From the NCBI GenBank assembly GCA_010672925.1, contig JAAHFP010000051.1, forward strand, positions 4,589 to 41,718: 37,130 nt of DNA, in the 5' to 3' direction. This document shows, piece by piece, positions 1 to 6,555 of this stretch. The translations under genes were made by a program, and so were the position numbers. The number at the start of each line of letters is the position of its first letter. Position 1 is the stretch's first letter. The DNA is from Symploca sp. SIO1C2. Lineage in GTDB: Bacteria > Cyanobacteriota > Cyanobacteriia > Cyanobacteriales > Coleofasciculaceae. Below the pieces are notes generated by a model. That model was given only the letters and a program-made list of their open reading frames with translations, was not told the DNA's origin and did not search any database.

Positions 1-54
1 CGGTTTATTAGTAGTATTCCTCAACAAGGTTTGCCGATTGTTCAACTATATTAA
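1..54 (+). CDS. C-terminal end of an unknown gene (partial)
   Basis: Frame 1 is open from the window edge and ends in TAA at 52-54. It gives 17 residues, RFISSIPQQGLPIVQLY. The peptide is too short to assign to a family. It is called only because the frame is open to the edge, the codons look ordinary, and the next gene lies downstream on the same strand. It could be chance. Confidence 0.35.
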   Translation, partial: RFISSIPQQGLPIVQLY

Positions 55-61
55 ATGGGAT

Positions 62-98
62 TTGTTGTTGGTTGTTGGTTGTTTGTCGTTTGTCAAAA
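62..98. repeat. Low-complexity GTTGTTG/TTTGTC repeat
   Basis: Between the first stop codon and the monooxygenase lies a degenerate run of GTTGTTG-like heptamers followed by two TTTGTC units. It resembles the short tandem repeats (STRRs) found elsewhere in the window, but is less regular. I see no clear promoter in 99-182. Confidence 0.4.
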
Positions 99-182
99 AA
101 TGAGGGGTGGGTGGCTATCCCATCAATCGGCTTCCCACTGCTTTCGGTGATATGATTACACTGACTTACCGGTAAATTTAGT

Positions 183-1388
183 ATGAACTTGTACCCAAGC
201 GCACCATCAACAACTCAAGGGGCTAAATTGTCCAAACCAGATATAGAAAAGGTGGCAATTATTGGTGCTGGACTGGGAGGATTGGCTGTTGCTGTGGCAT
301 TGCAGAAACTGGGGTACGATGTTCAGGTGTACGAAAAAGCCCAAGATTTTCGTCCAGTTGGCGGTGGTTTGGCATTGCTACCCAATGGTTTAAATTTTCT
401 GGATGCCATTGAACCTGGGATAGGGGAAACTATCAAAAACTCAGGTTGTGAGGTGAGCACAACGGTTTTGAGAAATAATCAAGGTGAAACAATTCGCACC
501 AGACCAGCCAGTAGGTTTCAGGACAAATATAATCAGCCATTGATCACTGTTTGGTGGTGGCGTTTGCAGCAAATTCTGGCTTCTCAATTACCCCCGGAGA
601 ATATTCATCTTAACTATCGTTGTCTCGGTTTTGAACAAAATGAGGACTGTGTCTCTATATATTTTGACTCTCAGGAACCGATTACTGCGGACTTGCTGAT
701 TGGAGCAGATGGGATTAATTCCGTGATTAGGGAGGTGTTAATTGGAGATGGAAAACCTCGCTATTTGGGCAGTATGTCTTGGCGTACTGTAATAAAATGT
801 CAGCAAGAATTACTTAAAGCGGGGGAACTCGGATTTGTCAAAGGAGATCAAGAGTTTATGTACCTGCTTAATGTCGGTGATGGGTATATTTCTTGGTTGT
901 ACCGTAGGTTATCACCGAATTCTACCCTTTCCCAAAATGCCGCTGAAGTCAAATCTCGTGTTCTTGAGCACATAGCAGACTGGGGAAAACCATTGCGAGA
1001 CCTTGTGGAAGCAACAGCAGCAGAGCAAATCTTGGAGGGACCAGTTTGCGATCGCGTACCGCTAAAATCTTGGAGTCAAGGTAGAGTGACTTTGTTGGGG
1101 GATGCAGCCCATCCGATGGCACCAGCTTTAGGGCAGGGGGCAAATAGTACTTTTGAGGATGCCTATGAATTGGCTTGGTGCTTTTCTCAAGCATCTAATA
1201 TTCAAGAAGCCCTGAGTAATTATGAAACAAGGCGCATCCCACGGACAACAATAATTCAAAATCGTAGTGCATTAGGGGAGATGCGTTATTATTCCCAGGA
1301 TCAAGAGGCGGATAGTCAAAAAATGGAGGAGCAGTCCCAGATGAGTAGTGAGGAATATACGGATTGGGCTTTTAATTATCAGCCTTGA
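183..1388 (+). CDS. FAD-dependent monooxygenase (UbiH / salicylate-hydroxylase-like)
   Basis: A class A flavoprotein monooxygenase of 401 aa, normal length for the family. A Rossmann FAD-binding motif, GAGLGGLAVAVALQKLGY, lies near residues 28-45 and continues to an acidic strand end (VYEKA). A DG motif follows (LLIGADGINSVIRE, around residue 172-185). The second FAD motif GDAAHPMAPALGQGANS is near residues 307-323. These three motifs in order are diagnostic of NAD(P)H-dependent aromatic or polyene hydroxylases and epoxidases. The substrate cannot be read from sequence. Relatives include FAD-dependent urate hydroxylase, zeaxanthin-epoxidase-like and salicylate-hydroxylase-like enzymes. The protein is probably soluble: no signal peptide or membrane segment is visible. 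The first ATG is used; residues 1-20 precede the Rossmann fold and may be unstructured. It stands alone, and its stop is followed at once by a heptamer repeat. Confidence 0.88.
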   Translation: MNLYPSAPSTTQGAKLSKPDIEKVAIIGAGLGGLAVAVALQKLGYDVQVYEKAQDFRPVGGGLALLPNGLNFLDAIEPGIGETIKNSGCEVSTTVLRNNQGETIRTRPASRFQDKYNQPLITVWWWRLQQILASQLPPENIHLNYRCLGFEQNEDCVSIYFDSQEPITADLLIGADGINSVIREVLIGDGKPRYLGSMSWRTVIKCQQELLKAGELGFVKGDQEFMYLLNVGDGYISWLYRRLSPNSTLSQNAAEVKSRVLEHIADWGKPLRDLVEATAAEQILEGPVCDRVPLKSWSQGRVTLLGDAAHPMAPALGQGANSTFEDAYELAWCFSQASNIQEALSNYETRRIPRTTIIQNRSALGEMRYYSQDQEADSQKMEEQSQMSSEEYTDWAFNYQP

Positions 1389-1389
1389 G

Positions 1390-1410
1390 AATTTAGAATT
1401 TAGAATTTAG
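1390..1410 (+). repeat. STRR, three copies of AATTTAG
   Basis: Three perfect heptamers follow the monooxygenase stop. The repeat at 1843-1877 is the same heptamer in the opposite orientation, so the two could pair across the four-helix-bundle gene between them. Confidence 0.9.
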
Positions 1411-1430
1411 GAAAAATAATCACAATAATT

Positions 1431-1459
1431 TTATCTTTATGCATAAACTAAGATATAAT
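1431..1459 (+). promoter_or_regulatory. Possible promoter of the four-helix-bundle gene
   Basis: A perfect -10 box TATAAT lies at 1454-1459, 28 bases before the start codon. The region 17 bases upstream (TTATCT at 1431) is a weak -35. The AT-rich surroundings make chance matches likely. Confidence 0.35.
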
Positions 1460-1487
1460 TAAGTTCTTGAGTCGCATCTGCTAAAAA

Positions 1488-1844
1488 ATGGCGAAAAAAG
1501 ATATTCAGGAAAGAACGCTCAACTTTAGTATAAGAATAGTCAATCTCTGTAAATTCTTGAGAGAGAATGGTGGAACTGGGTATGACTTAAGCAAACAATT
1601 AATACGCTCTGGAACAAGTATTGGAGCAAATATTGAAGAAGCACAAAATGCAGAGAGCAAACCAGATTTTATTCATAAAATGAATATATCTCTCAAAGAA
1701 GCTAGAGAAACAAATTATTGGTTGAAAATCTTAATTGCAACTGAGAAAAAACTAGAAGCAAGATTACTTCCTCTACTCAATGAATCTAACGAACTAATTT
1801 CGATTATTCATGCAATCATTAAGAATAGTAAACCTCAAAAATAA
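1488..1844 (+). CDS. Four-helix-bundle protein (S23 / 23S rRNA intervening-sequence family)
   Basis: A 118-aa, all-helical protein of the family found in 23S rRNA intervening sequences; the same fold is used by Avd proteins of diversity-generating retroelements. Family signatures are visible: LSKQLIRSGTSIGANIEEAQ near residues 39-58 and ISLKEARETNYWLKIL near 67-82. Such proteins form pentameric basic barrels thought to bind nucleic acid. The gene is free-standing, not inside an rRNA gene. It is bounded by heptamer repeats in opposite orientation, and its stop codon lies at the start of the downstream repeat. The last codons (SKPQK, stop) recur as a 24-bp exact copy at 4828-4851, just before a reverse transcriptase. 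No ordinary Shine-Dalgarno is clear. Family assignment is firm; function is unknown. Confidence 0.88.
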   Translation: MAKKDIQERTLNFSIRIVNLCKFLRENGGTGYDLSKQLIRSGTSIGANIEEAQNAESKPDFIHKMNISLKEARETNYWLKILIATEKKLEARLLPLLNESNELISIIHAIIKNSKPQK

Positions 1845-1877
1845 TTCTAAATTCTAAATTCTAAATTCTAAATTCTA
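1843..1877 (+). repeat. STRR, five copies of AATTCTA; holds the stop codons of two convergent genes
   Basis: Five perfect heptamers. The TAA of the upstream gene (1842-1844) overlaps the first unit. The TAG of the minus-strand HTH gene (CTA at 1875-1877) is in the last unit. The heptamer is the reverse complement, up to register, of the one at 1390-1410. Confidence 0.9.
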
Positions 1878-2315
1878 AAAGCTTCTTCTAACCATGGGCA
1901 CATGAGCAGCGGCTTCAATCCACAAACGAGCATTGCAGGGTCCTGGACTGTAGGGCGTATAGACCAGGCGGCAGGGGCCTTTGATATCTAATTGATGGCA
2001 TTGATGGCTCTGTTTGCCTTGTTTGACCACAATCGGCGGCTCGTTTTGATTATTCTTAGCATTGCTGGCAATAGTTCTCCGGTTGATAACGACGCAGGTT
2101 TCCACTTGTCTAGGGCGCTTGTACCAAGTTCCTTTCGGGCCTCGGCGTCCGGCGATAACTACTGGCATTCCTTTATATAGAGGAATCATCCAGACTCGAC
2201 CTTGCTTGGTGGCTCCTTTGATTCGCCCTTGACCTAGAAGGCGGCGGACTCTGGCTTCAGAGAGGCCAAGCATAAAGGATGCTTCTGTGCTGCCGACGTG
2301 GGTTTTTTTGTTCAT
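1875..2315 (-). CDS. Helix-turn-helix DNA-binding protein (excisionase/MerR-like)
   Basis: A 146-aa protein. Residues ~8-45 (GSTEASFMLGLSEARVRRLL followed by GQGRIKGATKQGRVWMIP) read as a winged helix-turn-helix of the excisionase/MerR type: helix, turn, recognition helix, then a Lys/Arg-rich wing. Residues 46-85 are basic (GRRGPKGTWYKRPRQ). The C-terminal half has scattered Cys and His (HQCHQLDIKGPC, GPCNARLW) and a repeatedly hydrophobic core that I do not recognise. It is likely a DNA-binding regulator or a relic of mobile-element biology. It converges on the four-helix-bundle gene, with only the heptamer repeat between them. No clear Shine-Dalgarno precedes the ATG, which follows an A-rich run. 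Confidence 0.65.
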   Translation of the reverse strand: MNKKTHVGSTEASFMLGLSEARVRRLLGQGRIKGATKQGRVWMIPLYKGMPVVIAGRRGPKGTWYKRPRQVETCVVINRRTIASNAKNNQNEPPIVVKQGKQSHQCHQLDIKGPCRLVYTPYSPGPCNARLWIEAAAHVPMVRRSF

Positions 2316-2360
2316 TTTTTTGCTTTTTTACTATTGCGTGTTAGTTTTAATTTAAGGTAA

Positions 2361-2537
2361 ATGGTAAACGAAAGTCAAGGGGAAGTGATTAATTGGTTAG
2401 CCGGGGAAACAGAATTTGATTGGTTGCGATCGCTTCATAAAAGGGATATCGTAGACAACAAGTTCAGCCAGCTGTTTGGTGGGTTAAACTTGAAGAAGTT
2501 CTGGCTTTGTAAATTAGCTGTGCGACAAGAGCATTGA
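2361..2537 (+). CDS. Small hypothetical ORF, probably a gene fragment
   Basis: An ATG at 2361 preceded by AAGG opens a 58-codon frame beginning MVNESQGEVINWLAGETEFD. The first ~30 residues look protein-like (WLAGETEFDWLRSL). From about 2455 the frame runs through DNA that is antisense to an XRE-antitoxin relic, so the C-terminal half is not genuine. I read this as the 5' fragment of an unidentified gene joined to other debris. Confidence 0.25.
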   Translation: MVNESQGEVINWLAGETEFDWLRSLHKRDIVDNKFSQLFGGLNLKKFWLCKLAVRQEH

Positions 2538-2545
2538 TGCGCTAA
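2455..2545 (-). pseudogene. Relic of a second XRE-family antitoxin gene
   Basis: About 90 bases match the antitoxin gene at 3525-3848 over its positions ~3680-3765 with only scattered differences, including an unbroken 31-base match (AAGTTCTGGCTTTGTAAATT and onwards). In the intact gene this part encodes the residues around LIYKARTSSGLTQQQLAEL. Nothing else of the gene remains here. It is a small leftover of a duplicated or recombined antitoxin locus. Confidence 0.75.
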
Positions 2546-2615
2546 AGTGTGGCTACTTTCTTCAGAGATTTTGGCGTCTTATTACTCTTGCTGAAACTAA
2601 AAAATGAGGATTTCT

Positions 2616-2876
2616 ATGAGCACAAGTGTAACGCCTGACCAAGAACGCTTTATCCAAACCAAGCTTCAAACGGGTAAATACCGCTCCGCTGAAGAAGTCT
2701 TGGAAATTGCATTGCGGCTACTAGATGAGTACGATCGCTCTGAAGCTGAATGGGTTGAAGACATTCGAGCTAAAATTGACGCGGCGCTTGAAGCCTCGGA
2801 GCATACAGCTCCCGTTGATGGCGAAACCTTTGTTAACGGCATCTTGGAAAGGTTTCAGAAATTAAAGCAGTCATGA
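2616..2876 (+). CDS. parD: ParD-like type II antitoxin
   Basis: An 86-aa ribbon-helix-helix antitoxin of the ParD/CC2985 family. The N-terminus MSTSVTPDQERFIQTKLQTG followed by KYRSAEEVLEIALRLLDEYD is the DNA-binding RHH unit. The acidic C-terminal tail (VDGETFVNGILERF) would wrap the toxin. An upstream in-frame ATG exists at 2604. I prefer 2616 because GAGGA (2606-2610) sits five bases before it and the family begins M-x-(V/S)-x-L/V-T. The gene overlaps the toxin gene by four bases (ATGA). As in other pairs, it probably represses its own promoter, in the ~70 bases upstream. Confidence 0.88.
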   Translation: MSTSVTPDQERFIQTKLQTGKYRSAEEVLEIALRLLDEYDRSEAEWVEDIRAKIDAALEASEHTAPVDGETFVNGILERFQKLKQS

Positions 2877-3172
2877 GTCGCTATGTTATCAATGTTCTTG
2901 CCAGTCAAGACCTGAACGAAATTGCTGACTACTTTGCCGAAAATAGTGTTGAAGCCGGGGAACGATTCTTTCAGGCTTTTAACCGCAAATGTCAACAGCT
3001 TATTGCCTTCCCAAATAGTGGTAAAAGCTACGAATCTATCCGTCCTGGGCTGCGAGGGCTATCATTTGAGAAATACATTATTTTTTACATAATTCTCAAT
3101 GATGGTATTGAAGTTCTCAGAGTTGTCAGCGGGCGGCGGGATTTCCCCGCTATGTTTGCAGATTCAAATTAA
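2873..3172 (+). CDS. parE: ParE-like type II toxin (RelE/ParE superfamily)
   Basis: A 99-aa ParE-family toxin of normal length. Typical features run in order: an N-terminal strand then an amphipathic helix (SQDLNEIADYFAENSVEAGERF), a central FPNSGKSYESIRPGLRGL, and the strand pair YIIFYIILNDGIEVLRVVSGRRDF near the end. ParE toxins poison DNA gyrase; some relatives act on ribosome-bound mRNA. The start codon overlaps the antitoxin stop (ATGA), implying translational coupling. Nothing indicates inactivation, so this is one of the few intact units in the area. Confidence 0.9.
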   Translation: MSRYVINVLASQDLNEIADYFAENSVEAGERFFQAFNRKCQQLIAFPNSGKSYESIRPGLRGLSFEKYIIFYIILNDGIEVLRVVSGRRDFPAMFADSN

Positions 3173-3246
3173 GGGAGCTGCGAAGTACCTTGATTAATCT
3201 GTTGACCAATTATCGAGGAAGGATTCCCAATGTCATCATTGTTGAC

Positions 3247-3405
3247 GCTATCGGATTTTGCGATAACTATCAATTTCGACCTTACAGGCGCACACCTATC
3301 CCATTATCAAATATCCTACCACCAAATCGGGAGCGATCGCTATCGTTGTAGGTTGGATTACTGTTGGAATTTCATCACGAATGCGATCGCGTTTACCGTA
3401 GAGGC
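3247..3405 (+). repeat. Dispersed copy of the ~320-bp repeat (copy A)
   Basis: It shares GCTATCGGATTTTGCGATAA and about 150 following bases, including ACCTTACAGGCGCACACCTA, with the tandem array at 4043-4818. The copy diverges after TTTACCGTAG, where the other copies carry a hairpin. It lies between parE and the XRE antitoxin. A spurious open frame over it (3230-3538) was not called. Confidence 0.8.
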
Positions 3406-3524
3406 GGGAAAACATTTATTTACTTGTTACGCTTGCAAACAATTGTTGGTACACTTCCCCCTACTCCAATTTTGTGCTTTGTTATCATCATTATCGGATA
3501 ACGCGCGAGCGCTTTCTCTAAGCG

Positions 3525-3848
3525 CTAATATTTACTGACAGGATGCAGATCATGTTCACGGGGAATCAGATCGATAACTACGTGATGATTGAGTGTACGA
3601 GCGATTTTAATCAACAGCGAAAGGGAATGTCCCTCATAATCAGCATCTTCAAGCCGTGCGATTACAGGCTGTTTCGTACCAACAAGTTCAGCAAGCTGTT
3701 GCTGGGTTAAACCTGAGGAAGTTCTGGCTTTGTAAATTAGCTGTGCTACCAGAGCATTAATGGACGCTTGAGCCACCATTGCTTCCACTGATGGGTCACT
3801 ACGAGTCATCTTATCTATTATTTTTACTGCGTCCTTCGTCTGTGGCAT
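3525..3848 (-). CDS. XRE-family antitoxin (HigA-like)
   Basis: A 107-aa protein with an XRE/Cro helix-turn-helix at residues ~36-90. ARTSSGLTQQQLAELVGTKQ is helix 1 to the turn; the recognition-helix region and the distinctive IARLEDADYEGHSLSLL follow. The DAVKIIDKM N-terminus and the EDADYEGHSL motif are typical of stand-alone antitoxins paired with RelE/HigB-type toxins. No intact toxin gene is next to it. The short upstream frame on the same strand (3811-4032) does not resemble one and carries an inserted hairpin. A relic of a second copy lies 1 kb away at 2455-2545. It may be an orphan regulator or an antitoxin that outlived its toxin. Confidence 0.8.
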   Translation of the reverse strand: MPQTKDAVKIIDKMTRSDPSVEAMVAQASINALVAQLIYKARTSSGLTQQQLAELVGTKQPVIARLEDADYEGHSLSLLIKIARTLNHHVVIDLIPREHDLHPVSKY

Positions 3849-4032
3849 CTTCTTCTTCCTCTACATAGGTGTGACTTTCTTTCTTTGGCTTCAAATGAAT
3901 GCTGTCGTGTAGGAATTTTTCAGGATATTGATTCGGCCATCGATATGGGCGTATGCAATACGCCCCTACAACGTGATCATCAACCGGGTCGTAGAAATCA
4001 TTGGCCTGACCTATTGATATGGGATTTACCAA
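3811..4032 (-). pseudogene. Short frame interrupted by a hairpin element; possible toxin-gene remnant
   Basis: This 73-codon frame overlaps the XRE antitoxin start by 38 bases, as a partner toxin gene might. Residues ~22-29 (VGAYCIRP) are encoded by the inserted hairpin at 3947-3969; the same peptide arises wherever that element lies in this frame. The flanks (MVNPISIGQANDFYDPVDDH and the Lys/Glu-rich tail) match nothing I know. It may be the remains of the antitoxin's partner gene or pure chance. Confidence 0.3.
3947..3969. repeat. GGGCG...CGCCC hairpin element
   Basis: GGGCGTATGCAATACGCCCC forms an 8-bp stem (GGGCGTAT/ATACGCCC) and is followed by TAC. It belongs to a hairpin family with a constant outer arm and a variable inner stem. 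Others are at 4224, 4548, 28581 and 29236. Confidence 0.8.
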
Positions 4033-4223
4033 TGTGCATATTGGCTTGTTTTTAATTAATCCTCAATTGTTGTTGCTATCGGATTTTGCGATAACTATTA
4101 ATTCCGACCTTACAGGCGCACACCTATTCCATTGTTAAATATCTTACACCAAATCCTGTGCGATCGCAATCGTTGTTGGTGGGATTACTGTGGGAATTTC
4201 ATCACGATGCGATCGCGTATACC

Positions 4224-4247
4224 GTAGGGGCGCACCGACGTGCGCCC
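4224..4247. repeat. Hairpin element, GCAC/GTGC stem version
   Basis: GTAGGGGCG leads into the stem GGGCGCAC / GTGCGCCC with a CGAC loop. It occupies the same place in its 320-bp unit as the GTAT/ATAC hairpin at 4548-4570 in the next unit. Confidence 0.8.
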
Positions 4248-4547
4248 TTTTCGATACCATACCCCCTCAACCTCAGGTAATTTGTGGAAAGCCGATAAGA
4301 CAGAAGCGATCGCGTCCTGAGCAATTATCCATTATCAATTATCCATTATCCATTGGTAAAGGCTGGTTTTTAATTAATCCTCAATTGCTGTCGCTATCGG
4401 ATTTTGCGATAACTATTAATTTCAACCTTACAGGCGCACACTTATCCCATTATGAAATATCCTACCACCAAATCCTGTGCGATCGCAATCATGTTGGTGG
4501 GATTACTGTGTAGATATTTCATCCCGCGTTATGCGATCGCGTTTACC

Positions 4548-4570
4548 GTAGGGGCGTATTGCATACGCCC
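4548..4570. repeat. Hairpin element, GTAT/ATAC stem version
   Basis: GTAGGGGCG leads into the stem GGGCGTAT / ATACGCCC with a TGC loop. It is equivalent in position to 4224-4247, but both stem arms differ in a matching way. Confidence 0.8.
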
Positions 4571-4646
4571 GTTTCAATCGCATACCCCCTCAACCTCAGG
4601 TAATTTGTGGAAAGCCGATAAGACAGAAGCGATCGCGTCCTGATTA

Positions 4647-4681
4647 ATTATCCATTATCCATTATCCATTATCCATTATCC
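4647..4681 (+). repeat. STRR, five copies of ATTATCC
   Basis: Five perfect heptamers end the second 320-bp unit. The preceding unit has a shorter, imperfect run of the same heptamer at about 4324-4352, so copy number differs between units. Confidence 0.85.
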
Positions 4682-4827
4682 ATTGGTAAAGGCTGCTTTT
4701 TAATTAATCCTCAATTGCTGTCGCTATCGGATTTTGCGATAACTATTAATTCATACCTTACAGGCGCACACCTATCCCATTGTTAAGTATCCTACCACCA
4801 AATCGGGAGCGATCGCCCACCTGTTGG

Positions 4828-4880
4828 ATAGTAAACCTCAAAAATAATTCTTAATTCTTAATTCTTAATTCTTAATTCTT
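4828..4880 (+). repeat. Copy of the four-helix-bundle gene 3' end plus STRR (five AATTCTT)
   Basis: Bases 4828-4851 repeat 1825-1848 exactly (24 bp). They encode the same last residues SKPQK and stop as the four-helix-bundle gene. Five AATTCTT heptamers follow (4846-4880). No other part of such a gene is upstream. Reverse-transcriptase homology begins within a few bases of the last heptamer. Confidence 0.85.
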
Positions 4881-4888
4881 CAAAGGCG

Positions 4889-5650
4889 ATGACTATTGTA
4901 TTGACCGAACATTTGACTCCTGTCCTTTCGTCCCGGTGTTTTCATTTGGCCGGGAATGGTGGGTTGAAGGGGGCGGTGCGAGAGGTTGCTGCTAATCTTT
5001 CGGTTCATACTTTTGTCTTTCGCACTGATGTTAAACGGTATTATGCCAGTATCAATCATGGAATATTGATGGATATTGTGGGGAAATACGTCCAGGATGA
5101 TGCTGTTTTACGTTTGATGTGGGGTTATCTGCGTCGCTATGTTTCCGATGGGGGTGCATTTATTGATATTACCCAGGGAATCTCTTTGGGTTGTCCCTTA
5201 TCTCCCCTGATGGGGGCTTTGTTTTTGAAGCCTTTGGATGATCGCATGGCTGCGTTGGGCTGCTTCTATGTCCGCTATCAGGATGACTGGGTGATTCTGG
5301 CACCAACGCGGTGGAAGTTGAGAAAAGCCATCAAGGCAACTAACCAGGTGATGAGTGAGTTACGGGTGGTTAAACATCCGGATAAAACGGTCATCGGGAG
5401 TGTTGCCAGGGGCTTTGACTTTTTGGGCTACTGGTTTTCCCCTGCGGGTTTGGGAATCGCTCGGAAGACGGTGGAAAGAATGGTTGAAAATATGCGTCGG
5501 CTTTATGAGCTAGGTGCGCCATATGAGCGCATTGTGGCATATTTTCAACGCTGGTGTCGATGGGTGAAAGGTGGGATTTCGGCTGATTTGGAGAGTGCTA
5601 TTGTTTCATTGTTTGTTTATGGGCGTTCGGCGATCGAGTTTTTTTTGTGA
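4889..5650 (+). pseudogene. 5'-truncated group-II-like reverse transcriptase
   Basis: The 253-codon frame has the core of a bacterial reverse transcriptase. The first catalytic Asp is D47 in FRTDVKRYYASINH. RT4 is QGISLGCPLSP at residues 96-106. The catalytic YQDD is at 130-133 (VRYQDDWVILAPT). Further motifs are KTVIG, FDFLGYWFS and a thumb-like helical end. QG..LGCPLSP and RY.DDW place it with group II intron or group-II-like RTs, not with diversity-generating retroelement RTs. The fingers region (RT0-RT2 start, roughly 80-100 residues) is missing. An in-frame stop lies in the STRR, and the codons just before the ATG (K-A) still read like the family. I see no maturase or endonuclease domain and no domain V RNA. 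It is therefore probably inactive. Confidence 0.75.
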
Positions 5651-5913
5651 GAAGGCTCAGGGAGGTCACGAGGTGTTACATGGGTGAGGGTCGCATCAAC
5701 GCCGCTTACCTCACGCCTTGACCACTCTTCTCTTCCTCTTCCCTTCTCACATGTGGGTTGCCTTCTACAACCTCCTTTCAATTTTGGTCCCAGATACCGC
5801 TTGCTCACTTTGAAACTCCCTTGGCTCTCTCTATCCTCCCTCCGCTATCAATTTCTCGGCTTCGTCTTTTTGTCGCCCACACCATCGTTTCAACTGACAA
5901 ATTCCACGTTCTC
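5651..5913. other. Intergenic, no gene recognised
   Basis: This stretch is pyrimidine-rich on the plus strand. An inverted repeat near 5690-5716 (GGTGAGG...CCTCACG) could be a weak hairpin after the reverse transcriptase. Open frames on both strands look like chance. There is no HIP1 octamer. Confidence 0.5.
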
Positions 5914-6555
5914 TCATCGTGCGATTTTTGCTTCGTCAACCCTCACCACGCAATCGTAGCTTCCCTGCCAATGATACAATTCAATTGATCTTTCTTCGAT
6001 GTGCGCGGCAGGTAGTGCCGCCGGAGACAGGTTTCTATCTACTTCCACTCGCGTGTTTATATTGTCGTTGGGATTGTACCTCCCTAATACCTCGAACCTT
6101 GGGCAGATACTTATTCGGAAATAATGGTGCTTGTCATCCGACCTCACATACGTCGTCCTCATGTGAGTCACGTCATACATGTAACCATAAACATCAAGCT
6201 CGCGATCAACGGCATTGTTGCCGTTGCGCCTCCATCTTGTCCGGTTTATTCGCTCGTGGCGGTTACGTATCTCATGACTCACATCATCGGAGTCTACCAC
6301 TGAGTTTCGTTCGACTTCTTCATTATCGAACCTTGCTCTGGCTTTTTGCAAGGCTGGACCGAACCTCAGCTCATCCACAAAGTGATTATCGCTCAAGTTC
6401 TGGGTCGCGAACACAACGTTCACAGGAGCCTCGTCAATCCGTCCCAAGTAATCGTCCCTTTCGGTGAGGGCCGATGCTTGGTGGACTAATGCAAACTCCC
6501 ATATAACTAGTAAAACTGCCACGCACGTGATTACTCTGACGGTATTCCTTTTCAT
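5914..6555 (-). CDS. Secreted hypothetical protein, atypical composition
   Basis: I do not recognise this 213-aa protein. The start at 6555 is chosen over an upstream in-frame ATG because TAGGAG lies eight bases before it and a clean signal peptide follows: basic MKRNTVR, hydrophobic VITCVAVLLVIWEFALV, and an ASA cleavage site near residue 29. The upstream extension belongs to the neighbouring peroxiredoxin relic. The mature part is rich in Arg, Asp, Asn and Val, with RNRHERINRTRWRRNGNN in the middle and two Cys (ICPRF, YDCVV) that could form a disulphide. It converges with the truncated reverse transcriptase. No HIP1 octamer is visible from 4889 to 6715, although both flanks are rich in them, so this block may be foreign. 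Confidence 0.5.
   Translation of the reverse strand: MKRNTVRVITCVAVLLVIWEFALVHQASALTERDDYLGRIDEAPVNVVFATQNLSDNHFVDELRFGPALQKARARFDNEEVERNSVVDSDDVSHEIRNRHERINRTRWRRNGNNAVDRELDVYGYMYDVTHMRTTYVRSDDKHHYFRISICPRFEVLGRYNPNDNINTRVEVDRNLSPAALPAAHIEERSIELYHWQGSYDCVVRVDEAKIAR

Larger units (their letters stand above)
4043..4818 (+). repeat. Tandem array of ~320-bp units (two full, one truncated)
   Basis: Units begin near 4043, 4361 and 4691 (GGCTGNTTTTTAATTAATCC). The shared GCTATCGG landmarks at 4075, 4393 and 4723 give periods of 318 and 330 bp. Each full unit holds in order: the TTTTGCGATAACTATTAATT region, ACCTTACAGGCGCACAC, two or three HIP1 octamers, a GGGGCG hairpin, a CATACCCCCTCAACCTCAGG segment, and an ATTATCC heptamer run. 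The third unit stops at the HIP1 near 4818 and joins the repeat at 4828. No gene is supported inside. Confidence 0.85.

Noticed and set aside
3230-3538. A 102-codon frame after parE
   Set aside because: It runs over copy A of the ~320-bp repeat. Similar peptides appear in the other copies at 4190-4513, so it is repeat translation and not a gene.
5651-5760. Group II intron domain V/VI RNA after the reverse transcriptase
   Set aside because: I could not find the conserved domain V hairpin (GAGC...GTTC type), so an intron boundary cannot be supported.
5617-5988. Short frames on both strands after the reverse transcriptase
   Set aside because: No ribosome site, no recognisable family, and a biased pyrimidine-rich composition. 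They overlap each other and real frames.
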